This document shows positions 1 to 5,285 of a DNA stretch of 5,318 nt, piece by piece (positions within the stretch are counted from its first letter, which is position 1; the number at the start of each line of letters is the position of its first letter). Source of the stretch: Maricaulis sp. (GTDB taxonomy: Bacteria; Pseudomonadota; Alphaproteobacteria; Caulobacterales; Maricaulaceae); NCBI GenBank assembly GCA_002694345.1, contig NZLV01000130.1, positions 1 through 5,318 on the forward strand. Direction: 5' to 3'. The translations under genes and the position numbers were made by a program. The notes below the pieces were generated by a model. That model ran no database searches and was not told where the DNA came from. It was given only the letters and a program-made list of their open reading frames with translations.

Positions 1-617
1 AGACCAACAGCCGCGGTCAGGCCAATAAAGAGGTAGACGGAATTGCGGGCCGCAATGCGGGTAGCCTCGGCATCGAGCCGCGCCAGGACAACGCCCTCAT
101 CCGCCAGGGCCTCGATCTCTTCATTGATATCCGAGAAGACGGCGTCGAAGGGCTGCAGGAAAGCGACCGAACTGGCAAAGTCCAGCTCCAGCATCTGTCC
201 CACGAAATCCAGAGCATCGCGATACAGGCCCAGCTGTTCGATCAGTCCGGAGATGATTTCCGGATCGGCCAGCGTCTGGCTGTCATCATTCATCAGGACC
301 CGGAGTTCACCGGACAGCACGTCGACCTGTTCGGCGACCGCCTCGAACTCGGCCATGACATCCATCTGGTTGCCGGCCGCCTGTGCCGTGACCAGGCCCA
401 GAACATCACCATTGATCTGTTCCAGACGTGCCTTGTACCGGGTCAGTTCCACCGCAGAGTTCAGATCGCTCAGCGTGCGCTCCTGATTGGCGGAACCACG
501 CTCCAGCGACCAGGCCCCCAGACCGGCGACGGCGATCAGCGCCAGGATGGCGGCGATCGGCGCGACAGCAAAGGACTGCGCGATGGAAAGATTGAAAAAC
601 GAGGTCAGCTTGCCCAT
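1..617 (-). CDS. Membrane sensor / signal-transduction protein, N-terminal part (truncated by window edge)
   Basis: The frame stays open for 205 codons from an ATG at 617 to the window edge, so only the N-terminus is visible. It begins MGKLTSFFNLSIAQSF, followed by a hydrophobic helix at about residues 15-37. Next is an acidic, mostly helical segment at about 38-192 without cysteines, and a second hydrophobic stretch starting near 193 (SVYLFIGLTAAVGL). Two membrane helices around a 150-residue helical periplasmic domain is the usual input half of chemotaxis receptors, histidine kinases and membrane diguanylate cyclases. A HAMP and an output domain would be expected beyond position 1 but cannot be seen. 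A purine-rich GGGAGAGG lies just upstream of the ATG. The gene follows the TonB-dependent receptor in the same direction after 120 bp containing a hairpin, so it may be read through from the receptor or have its own promoter. Being a sensor is well supported; the type of output is unknown. Confidence 0.75.
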   Translation of the reverse strand, partial: MGKLTSFFNLSIAQSFAVAPIAAILALIAVAGLGAWSLERGSANQERTLSDLNSAVELTRYKARLEQINGDVLGLVTAQAAGNQMDVMAEFEAVAEQVDVLSGELRVLMNDDSQTLADPEIISGLIEQLGLYRDALDFVGQMLELDFASSVAFLQPFDAVFSDINEEIEALADEGVVLARLDAEATRIAARNSVYLFIGLTAAVG

Positions 618-634
618 TGGCCTCTCCCGGCTGG

Positions 635-646
635 GCCCCGAAGGGC
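635..646 (-). other. Small C(UUCG)G tetraloop hairpin in the sensor 5' leader
   Basis: Read on the minus strand, GCCC-TTCG-GGGC forms a 4-bp stem closed by the very stable C(UUCG)G tetraloop. It ends 17 nt before the sensor ATG, just upstream of the purine-rich ribosome-binding region. It may help keep the leader open or stabilise the mRNA end. With only four pairs in a G+C-rich genome it could be chance. Confidence 0.3.
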
Positions 647-695
647 GAAAACTGTTTCAACGAACATCCATGTGAATCGCTGAAATCAGGGTTAA

Positions 696-724
696 CGCCC
701 CGACCTGTTTTTCAGGCCGGGGCG
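696..724 (-). terminator. Hairpin after the TonB-dependent receptor, probable terminator or attenuator
   Basis: Arms 696-707 and 713-724 form a 12-bp stem with a 5-nt loop. Read as minus-strand RNA, all positions pair, one as G-U. Read as plus-strand RNA the same position is an A-C mismatch. The asymmetry fits a structure used by minus-strand transcripts. It starts 14 bp past the receptor stop codon. The U tract is poor: TTAACC follows the stem, so termination may be partial and let some transcription reach the sensor gene. It could also be a 3'-end stabiliser. Confidence 0.65.
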
Positions 725-737
725 CTAATTTGGCGAT

Positions 738-2750
738 TTAGAAGTCTGCGGAGAGCTGCAGCCAGACGCGGCGTTCCGCCAGACGGCTCACATTGATCGC
801 ATTGCCTTCGCCATAGTTCAGGTTCTGCGCGGTCAGCGACACATTGAAGTGATCATTGATCCGGTAACCGGCACGGGCCGACATCGCCATGTTCGCATCA
901 ACCTCGACCGTGGTCGTGGTTCCGAAGTTCGGCGTCAGCGGGCTCGTGATGTCAGAGACATAGTTGAGGTATCCGTCCGCGGTGAAGCGGTCGCCCGTCC
1001 ACCCGACATGCGCGTTGAAGAGATGCGCCGGCGTCGTGTCCTCAAAGCTCTCGATGAAGTAGAGCCCGAACGCGTCCAGATCATCCTCGACCGTCTGGTA
1101 GGTGTAGCTGACATCCCAGCGGATCGGACCTTCCGGTTGGCTGTAGAGCGTGAACTCAGCGCCCGAAGTGGCGGTATCGCCGCGATTGTCGAACAGGAAG
1201 GTCGGCACGCTGGCGGCCGGCGGCAGCAGATCCGGGAAGTTACCGAAATTGCCGCGCACGTCCTGCGTATCGACATGGAAGACGGCAGCTCGCAGGCTGA
1301 CTTCCGGAGAGATCGCGCGGTCATAGGCAATCTCGTAGCTGGTGACAGCCGAGGCATCCATGGTCGGGTTGCCCGAGATGGCCACCGAGCCCAGCCCCGT
1401 CGTCGTGGTCACGGTAAAGCCGATGTCGAACATCGTCGGAGCCTGGATGCCGCGACCGGTGGAGAAGCGAACCGTGCCGCCGAACTCCGGACGCCAGACC
1501 AGGGCCGCATTGTACGAGAACTCTTCGTACGTCACGTCATAGTCGGACTGGGTGAACGGATACAGGGTCGGGTCCGGCGAGCCGTCACGGCCCCATTCCA
1601 CGACGTCAAAGCGGCCGGCCAGGGTCAGGTCGAGCGTGTTGGAGAATTTGTGGTTCCACATGGCAGAGACCGCAAACCCGTCATATCCGAACGAGCCATT
1701 ACCCGGGAAGGGGAAGGAATTGGCTTCCGCGGTGCGGAACTCGCCGGAGATGCGGATGGTGTCGTCCGTACCCAGCTTGAACAGATCCTGCACCCGGAAA
1801 CCCGTCAGTTCCGTCGTCAGCGGACCGAAGTCATACAGGATCTCGCTCTCATTGCGGAACACGGAGGCCGAGATGAAACCGAAATCCGTGTCAGCTTCCA
1901 GGTCGACCTTGTAGGAGTGAAGTTCATAGGCCGATTGGGTCGCGCGATAGATGCCGACCATCTCCTGCTGGGAGACGCTCGAATAAGTCGCTTCAGCGCT
2001 CACATGGATATTGTCGGTCACCTGGTAGCGACCTTCAACAGCCGCCGTCTCGCGGGTGAATTCATTGCCCAGACCGAAGGCGAACGTGTTCTGCGGGAAG
2101 GGAGCGAAGTCGTCGGATTCCGCATTGCCATAGCTGCCGCGAACCGTGAAACGGTCATTGATGCGATAGCCGCCGGACACAGCCGCGTCCGTATAGCCGC
2201 CATTGCCGGCATTCACGCGCATGTTCGCGTAATTGCCCTGGTCGGGATTGCGGGTGATGATGTTCACCACACCGGCCACGGCATTGAAGCCGTAGAGAGC
2301 GGATTGCGGACCTTTCACCACTTCGATCTGCTGGATTTCCTCCAGCTGGACCGGCAGGGTCGACCAGGCCGTATAGCCATAGCTGTCCAGATAGACTTCG
2401 CGGCCATTGACCAGAACCAGGAGGCGCGGCGAATAGCCCGTGGCGGCACCGCGGATGGAGACCTGGCTGTCGGACACGCTGTAGCGGTTGAAGTCGACAC
2501 CTGCATAGTGGCGCAGAATGCCCGGAATATCGAATTCCGGCATGCGCTGGATATCGTCCTGGGTGATGATGATCATCGTGGCCGGGACGTCGGAAGCGCG
2601 CTGCGGGGCGCCCGTGGCGCCGGCCGTGACCGGCTCACCAAACAGCTCGCTCATCATCGAATAGTCGAGCGATTGGGCGGAAACGCCCGCGGTGGCGACC
2701 AGGCTGGCGGCCAGAGCGGAAACGGAGGTCGTGAGGAGGATGTTCTTCAT
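738..2750 (-). CDS. TonB-dependent outer-membrane receptor (plug plus beta-barrel)
   Basis: The product is 670 residues, a normal length for a TonB-dependent receptor. A signal peptide covers about residues 1-25 (MKNILLTTSV start, cleavage likely after VSA). A possible degenerate TonB box, EPVTAGATG, lies at 39-47. The plug domain spans about 40-168, with the hallmark stretches QVSIRG (96-101), LVLVNGREVY (111-120) and IEVVKGPQSALYG (142-154), then AVAGVVNIITR. The rest is a beta-barrel rich in alternating aromatic/polar strands, ending WLQLSADF with the C-terminal phenylalanine used for barrel assembly. I chose the ATG at 2750 because a signal peptide begins there and AGAGAAG precedes it. 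The longer frame starts at a TTG (2792) inside the upstream gene. The ligand cannot be read from the sequence. The upstream YfiR-like gene and downstream sensor suggest a signalling as well as an uptake role, which is inference. The gene is intact. Confidence 0.95.
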   Translation of the reverse strand: MKNILLTTSVSALAASLVATAGVSAQSLDYSMMSELFGEPVTAGATGAPQRASDVPATMIIITQDDIQRMPEFDIPGILRHYAGVDFNRYSVSDSQVSIRGAATGYSPRLLVLVNGREVYLDSYGYTAWSTLPVQLEEIQQIEVVKGPQSALYGFNAVAGVVNIITRNPDQGNYANMRVNAGNGGYTDAAVSGGYRINDRFTVRGSYGNAESDDFAPFPQNTFAFGLGNEFTRETAAVEGRYQVTDNIHVSAEATYSSVSQQEMVGIYRATQSAYELHSYKVDLEADTDFGFISASVFRNESEILYDFGPLTTELTGFRVQDLFKLGTDDTIRISGEFRTAEANSFPFPGNGSFGYDGFAVSAMWNHKFSNTLDLTLAGRFDVVEWGRDGSPDPTLYPFTQSDYDVTYEEFSYNAALVWRPEFGGTVRFSTGRGIQAPTMFDIGFTVTTTTGLGSVAISGNPTMDASAVTSYEIAYDRAISPEVSLRAAVFHVDTQDVRGNFGNFPDLLPPAASVPTFLFDNRGDTATSGAEFTLYSQPEGPIRWDVSYTYQTVEDDLDAFGLYFIESFEDTTPAHLFNAHVGWTGDRFTADGYLNYVSDITSPLTPNFGTTTTVEVDANMAMSARAGYRINDHFNVSLTAQNLNYGEGNAINVSRLAERRVWLQLSADF

Positions 2751-2754
2751 GATA

Positions 2755-2761
2755 CTTCTCT
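2755..2761 (-). promoter_or_regulatory. Ribosome-binding site of the receptor gene
   Basis: AGAGAAG on the minus strand lies 4 nt before the ATG at 2750, inside the 28-nt gap after the preceding stop codon. It supports this ATG over the upstream TTG at 2792. A second purine run, AAGGA at 2767-2771, is 16 nt from the ATG and too distant to serve it well. Confidence 0.55.
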
Positions 2762-2778
2762 TTAAATCCTTGTTTCGC

Positions 2779-3288
2779 CTAGATTTCTTCAATCATCATG
2801 GCGAAGGCCGCCGCGAAGGAGACCGATGAGGCGTCAGCGGCCGAGCGATTGACGACAATGCGAACCGACGGCGCCGACTGGACGCCCATCACGCAATTGC
2901 CGCTCTGCACGCAGCCCATGTCCGTGGAAACAGTCATCACGCCGGCCGAACTGGCGGCGGAGAAAACACCGGCATCGCCGGAAGCGGCGCCCAGCAGCAC
3001 GGCAGCATCAGAGCCACCCAGGCTGCCGGCCTCTGCCAGCGGGACCAGACGCGCATTCAGCGTGACACGGCCGGCCGACAGGCCGCCATCCATCGTGCTG
3101 GCCAGCGCCTGGGCCTCGCCCTCGCTCGCTGCGTCATAGACAATCGCCACGGTCCGGTCAGATCCGCTCGCGCCTTCCACGAAGCTCAGCGCGCGGCCGA
3201 TGACTTCCAGATCGCGCTGAGTGGTCTCAGCCATGGCAGGAAAGGAAAGTACTGCGCCGGCGAGAACCGGCAGAAGAAATTTACGCAT
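2779..3288 (-). CDS. Small secreted periplasmic protein, YfiR/DUF4154-like, paired with the TonB-dependent receptor
   Basis: The product is 169 residues with a clear signal peptide (MRKFLLPVLA start, cleavage after AMA at residue 20), so it is probably periplasmic. The mature protein has DLEVIGRALSFVEG (26-39), a strand TVAIVYD (46-52), a glycine/alanine-rich middle, and a C-terminal segment with Cys126 and Cys132 (GCVQSGNCVMGV), then SVRIVVNRSAADAS and a final helix ending MMIEEI. This order (strand giving a 'vNRxAA' segment, then a C-terminal helix) resembles YfiR/DUF4154 proteins, the periplasmic repressors of YfiN-type cyclases. The match is by layout only and I am moderately sure at best. 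The ATG at 3288 has AGGG about 7 nt upstream; the longer frame begins with TTG (3366) and would bury the signal peptide. It is first in the unit and its stop is 28 nt before the receptor ATG. A divergent ABC-type binding fold is an alternative. Confidence 0.7.
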   Translation of the reverse strand: MRKFLLPVLAGAVLSFPAMAETTQRDLEVIGRALSFVEGASGSDRTVAIVYDAASEGEAQALASTMDGGLSAGRVTLNARLVPLAEAGSLGGSDAAVLLGAASGDAGVFSAASSAGVMTVSTDMGCVQSGNCVMGVQSAPSVRIVVNRSAADASSVSFAAAFAMMIEEI

Positions 3289-3309
3289 GAAAAGCCCTGC
3301 TCTTACTTC

Positions 3310-3327
3310 GGATGCATTCTGGCATCC
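3310..3327 (-). promoter_or_regulatory. Perfect inverted repeat in the leader of the YfiR-like gene
   Basis: GGATGC-N6-GCATCC gives two perfect 6-bp arms 22-39 nt upstream of the ATG at 3288. It could be an operator for a dimeric regulator or a leader RNA hairpin just before the ribosome-binding region. No protein can be assigned, and a chance repeat of this size is possible. Confidence 0.35.
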
Positions 3328-3376
3328 CGTGATGGCCGGACTTACGCGCATGGAATTAACCAGCAATTTCTATGCG

Positions 3377-3391
3377 GTCATAGATTATGAC
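3377..3391. promoter_or_regulatory. Perfect palindrome GTCATA-N3-TATGAC in the divergent intergenic region
   Basis: A 15-bp symmetric element with perfect 6-bp arms lies in the AT-rich stretch between the YfiR-like and PqiA-like genes. This is where promoters for the minus-strand unit would be expected. The geometry fits a dimeric helix-turn-helix regulator. No convincing -35/-10 pair could be aligned around it, so the call rests on symmetry and position. Confidence 0.35.
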
Positions 3392-3488
3392 AATTCGAAG
3401 TAATATCGTATGAGCGTTCAACAACCTTTGAATACGCGCAAAATTATTTGCAACCAAACCGCAATGCGAAAAATTTTCTTGCTTTTGC

Positions 3489-3508
3489 GCCAATCGCCAC
3501 GAATTGGC
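3489..3508 (+). promoter_or_regulatory. Inverted repeat upstream of the PqiA-like gene
   Basis: GCCAAT-N8-ATTGGC has perfect 6-bp arms and ends 17 bp before the ATG at 3526. It lies where a promoter or operator of this gene should be. It may be an operator or an mRNA leader hairpin; nothing identifies the binding protein. Confidence 0.35.
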
Positions 3509-3519
3509 CCCCATTTCAC

Positions 3520-3532
3520 CGCTCAATGAGCG
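3520..3532 (+). promoter_or_regulatory. Inverted repeat overlapping the candidate start codon of the PqiA-like gene
   Basis: CGCTCA-A-TGAGCG is a 13-bp perfect inverted repeat containing the ATG at 3526. It is flanked by a second complementary pair, CCCCAT (3509-3514) and ATGGGG (3535-3540), which covers the alternative ATG at 3535. In DNA this could be an operator. In RNA the inner arms leave a 1-nt loop, so at least one pair must open. Confidence 0.35.
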
Positions 3533-4065
3533 TTATGGGGCTGGAATCGAAGAAAAATCGAAAATTGGCACTGGCGGACCAGCCACAGGGGCAGCTGACA
3601 ACAGCCGGCCTTCTTCTGGCCAGCCTGCTCTATCCAATCGGCCTGCTCGCCCCGGCCATCGAAACCCGGCAGCTCGGCTGGCTGCGGGATGACCACAGCC
3701 TGGCCGGACTGGTCTGGGGCCTGGGCCATCAGGGTCAGCTCTGGCTCGCCCTCACGGTCGGCCTGTTCTCGATCGCCTTCCCGCTCACCAAACTGGTCTG
3801 GATGTGGCGGCTCCAGTTCGCCCGCCCCGCATCCCCCGGCCCCGGCGCCCTGCGCTGGCTGGAAGCGCTTGGCAAATGGTCGATGGCGGATGTCCTCATC
3901 GTGGCGATCACGGTCTTCACCCTGCAAGGCAGTGGCTGGCTCGGTGCCCAGCCCCGGCCGGGCATCGCCATCTTCGCCCTCGCCACCCTCATCGCCATGC
4001 TGTGCTCGGGCCGCATTAACGCGCAATTGCGGGATGTCGCCATGAAGCAGGCGCCGACCACGTGA
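3526..4065 (+). CDS. PqiA-family (paraquat-inducible protein A) single-domain membrane protein
   Basis: The product is 179 residues with four predicted membrane helices at about 24-44, 70-92, 119-136 and 146-162. The signature is LGKWSMADV at 115-123, the PqiA-domain motif at the start of the third helix. The SIAFPLTKLVWMW stretch (82-94) matches the end of the second PqiA helix. E. coli PqiA has two such domains (about 417 residues); this is one domain. PqiA proteins sit in the inner membrane and work with MCE-type PqiB and lipoprotein PqiC in envelope lipid transport, but neither partner is visible here. The start is uncertain. ATG 3526 and ATG 3535 both lack a Shine-Dalgarno sequence, and a TTG at 3448 would add 26 residues that do not look coding. 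The gene faces away from the YfiR-like gene and converges on the MarR gene, leaving a 10-bp gap. Confidence 0.8.
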   Translation: MSVMGLESKKNRKLALADQPQGQLTTAGLLLASLLYPIGLLAPAIETRQLGWLRDDHSLAGLVWGLGHQGQLWLALTVGLFSIAFPLTKLVWMWRLQFARPASPGPGALRWLEALGKWSMADVLIVAITVFTLQGSGWLGAQPRPGIAIFALATLIAMLCSGRINAQLRDVAMKQAPTT

Positions 4066-4075
4066 CCGCTCGCAT

Positions 4076-4549
4076 CTACTCCCCCATCAAACCCTCAGCC
4101 CGGTGCCGCAAGCGGTCGAGCAGGTCCGCCAGCAGTTCGATCTCGTCCGGCGTCAGCTCTTCGACCAGCGCCGCTTCCTCGGCCAGGGCGACCGGCGTGA
4201 TATCCCGATAGACCGCCTCGCCTGCCGCCGTCAGATGCAGCAGACGGGCCCGGCCATCGGATCCGTGGCTCTCCCGCCTTACCAGGGCACGCTCGACCAG
4301 GCTGCGCACAGCCCGGCTCACCGACACCTTGTCCATCGCCGCACTGTCGGCGATCGCCTGGGCCGTCATCGGCACGCCTTCGCCCAGGATCGCCACAACG
4401 CGCCACTCCCAGATCGTCAGTCCGAAACGCGACTGGTAGGCCTTGGCGACGAGACGGCTCACCAGGTTGGACGTCACGGCCAAGCGGTAGGGCAGGAAAT
4501 CACCCAGGCGCAGCAGGTCTTGGGTTTTCGGGGCAACAGGATCCGTCAT
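4076..4549 (-). CDS. MarR-family transcriptional regulator
   Basis: The product is 157 residues, typical for MarR. An N-terminal dimerisation helix covers about 17-40 (FLPYRLAVTSNLVSRLVAKAY). The winged helix-turn-helix spans about 43-110: FGLTIWEWRVVAIL; TAQAIADSAAMDKVSVSRAVRSL, which holds the recognition helix; the wing RRESHGSDGRARLLHLT; then TAAGEAVY. The C-terminal helices (about 111-152) complete the dimer. The MDKVSVSRAV and SDGR segments are hallmark MarR positions. I chose ATG 4549 over a TTG at 4585 because the family's homology begins shortly after it; no strong ribosome-binding site is visible. It is divergent from the FAH-family/isomerase pair with 85 bp between, so it probably controls that pair and itself, with an aromatic acid or pathway intermediate as effector. 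This is inference from gene arrangement. The stop codon converges on the PqiA-like gene with no terminator seen between. Confidence 0.93.
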   Translation of the reverse strand: MTDPVAPKTQDLLRLGDFLPYRLAVTSNLVSRLVAKAYQSRFGLTIWEWRVVAILGEGVPMTAQAIADSAAMDKVSVSRAVRSLVERALVRRESHGSDGRARLLHLTAAGEAVYRDITPVALAEEAALVEELTPDEIELLADLLDRLRHRAEGLMGE

Positions 4550-4558
4550 GATCCCAGA

Positions 4559-4586
4559 CTTGCCGGAAGCCGCGTACAGCTGCAAG
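4559..4586. promoter_or_regulatory. Possible regulator site between the MarR and hydrolase genes
   Basis: CTTGC-N18-GCAAG forms a symmetric element in the 85-bp divergent gap, with a CAGCTG palindrome (4577-4582) touching its right arm. MarR proteins usually bind symmetric sites of 16-20 bp, so the 28-bp span is rather wide. Position favours an operator; the sequence alone is weak. Confidence 0.22.
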
Positions 4587-4598
4587 CCACATGGCGTC

Positions 4599-4628
4599 TC
4601 GACGGCGGACCAAAGAGCGCGTTATCTC
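4599..4628 (+). promoter_or_regulatory. Candidate promoter of the hydrolase-isomerase pair (possibly leaderless)
   Basis: TCGACGG-N15-GTTATCTC resembles the Caulobacter housekeeping consensus TTGACGS-N10-14-GCTANAWC, with one mismatch in the -35, two in the -10, and one base more spacing. Transcription would begin about 6-7 nt after the -10, at or next to the ATG at 4635. That would explain the lack of a usable Shine-Dalgarno sequence. Confidence 0.4.
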
Positions 4629-4634
4629 AGGGGC

Positions 4635-5285
4635 ATGAGCGATATCACCCCCCTGCCCGCCCCGCCGCGACTGGCCATCGCCGACAGCGATGACACCTTC
4701 CCGGTCGCCCGTGTCTTCTGCATCGGTCGCAATTATGCCGATCACGCCAAGGAAATGGGCGCGGCTGCCGAACCGCTTTTCTTCTGCAAGCACGCGGATG
4801 CGGTCACGCCGCTGACCCGCCTGCCCTTCCCGCCGGAGACCGATGATCTCCACCATGAGGTGGAAATGGTCCTCGCACTGGGTGAAGGCGGTGCAATCAT
4901 CGCCAGCGGCGTCGGGGTCGACCTGACCCGCCGGGATCTTCAGGCCAAGCTCAAGGCCAAGTCCGCGCCCTGGGAAATCGCCAAGGCCTTCCACCAGTCC
5001 GCACCGACCGGCACGCTGCGCCTCGGCCCGCCGCCGGCCTCCGGCGCCGTGACGCTCAGCGTCAATGGCGAGCCGCGCCAGTCCGGCGACCTGTCCCAGA
5101 TGATCCTCGACCCGCAGGCCATGATCGCCGAACTCTCGCGCTATTTCGTGCTCGGCCCCGGCGATCTCGTCTTCACCGGCACGCCCGCCGGCGTCGCCGC
5201 TCTGAAGCCGGGTGACCGGGTCGAGGCCTGTGTTGAAGGCCTGCCGACCCTCAGCTTCGAATTCCTCGCGGAGACCGCATCATGA
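4635..5285 (+). CDS. Fumarylacetoacetate hydrolase (FAH) family protein, probably fumarylpyruvate or fumarylacetoacetate hydrolase
   Basis: The product is 216 residues, of the short FAH-family type. It would cleave a C-C bond in a 2,4-dioxo acid (fumarylpyruvate to fumarate plus pyruvate, or fumarylacetoacetate to fumarate plus acetoacetate) in the cytoplasm. Visible family features are CIGRNYADHAKEMG (29-42) with the His37/Glu40 pair, HHEVEM (73-78) with metal-ligand Glu75 and Glu77, VDLTRRDLQ (95-103) with Asp96, Lys117 in IAKAF, and GDLVFTGTPAGV (176-187). The GRNYxxHAKEMG and TRRDLQ wording favours the fumarylpyruvate hydrolase branch. The spacing Glu77-Asp96 is 19 residues, where relatives have about 29, so a helix segment seems missing; the frame is unbroken and all key residues remain. 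The ATG at 4635 is where homology begins; AGGGG lies only 1 nt before it, too close for a normal ribosome-binding site. The TGA overlaps the next ATG (ATGA), indicating translational coupling. Confidence 0.92.
   Translation: MSDITPLPAPPRLAIADSDDTFPVARVFCIGRNYADHAKEMGAAAEPLFFCKHADAVTPLTRLPFPPETDDLHHEVEMVLALGEGGAIIASGVGVDLTRRDLQAKLKAKSAPWEIAKAFHQSAPTGTLRLGPPPASGAVTLSVNGEPRQSGDLSQMILDPQAMIAELSRYFVLGPGDLVFTGTPAGVAALKPGDRVEACVEGLPTLSFEFLAETAS

Noticed and set aside
43..486. 147-codon plus-strand open frame at the left edge
   Set aside because: The opposite strand carries a better frame running from ATG 617 to the edge, with membrane helices and a ribosome-binding site. The plus-strand product is serine/arginine-rich and featureless.
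849..2765. 638-codon open frame on the plus strand, antisense to the TonB-dependent receptor
   Set aside because: Its product is arginine/histidine-rich low-complexity sequence without recognisable domains. It mirrors the receptor's GC-biased codons, a common artefact in high-GC genomes.
3448..3476. TTGCAA-N17-AAATTT as a promoter for the PqiA-like gene
   Set aside because: The -10 element matches the consensus at too few positions, and nearby AT-rich sequence offers many equal alternatives.
3448..3525. N-terminal extension of the PqiA-like protein from a TTG codon
   Set aside because: The 26 extra residues come from AT-rich intergenic DNA holding inverted repeats, have no ribosome-binding site, and are absent from the family's usual start.
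3523..4026. Antisense 167-codon frame over the PqiA-like gene
   Set aside because: Charged, glycine-rich sequence without domain features; the sense frame has four clean membrane helices and the PqiA motif.
4066..4075. Bidirectional terminator between the PqiA-like and MarR genes
   Set aside because: Only 10 bp separate the stop codons, and no stem-loop or T run is visible there or just inside either gene end.
4548..4634. N-terminal extension of the FAH-family protein from ATG 4548
   Set aside because: This ATG overlaps the MarR start codon on the other strand, and the extra 29 residues show no family similarity and would fill the whole promoter region.
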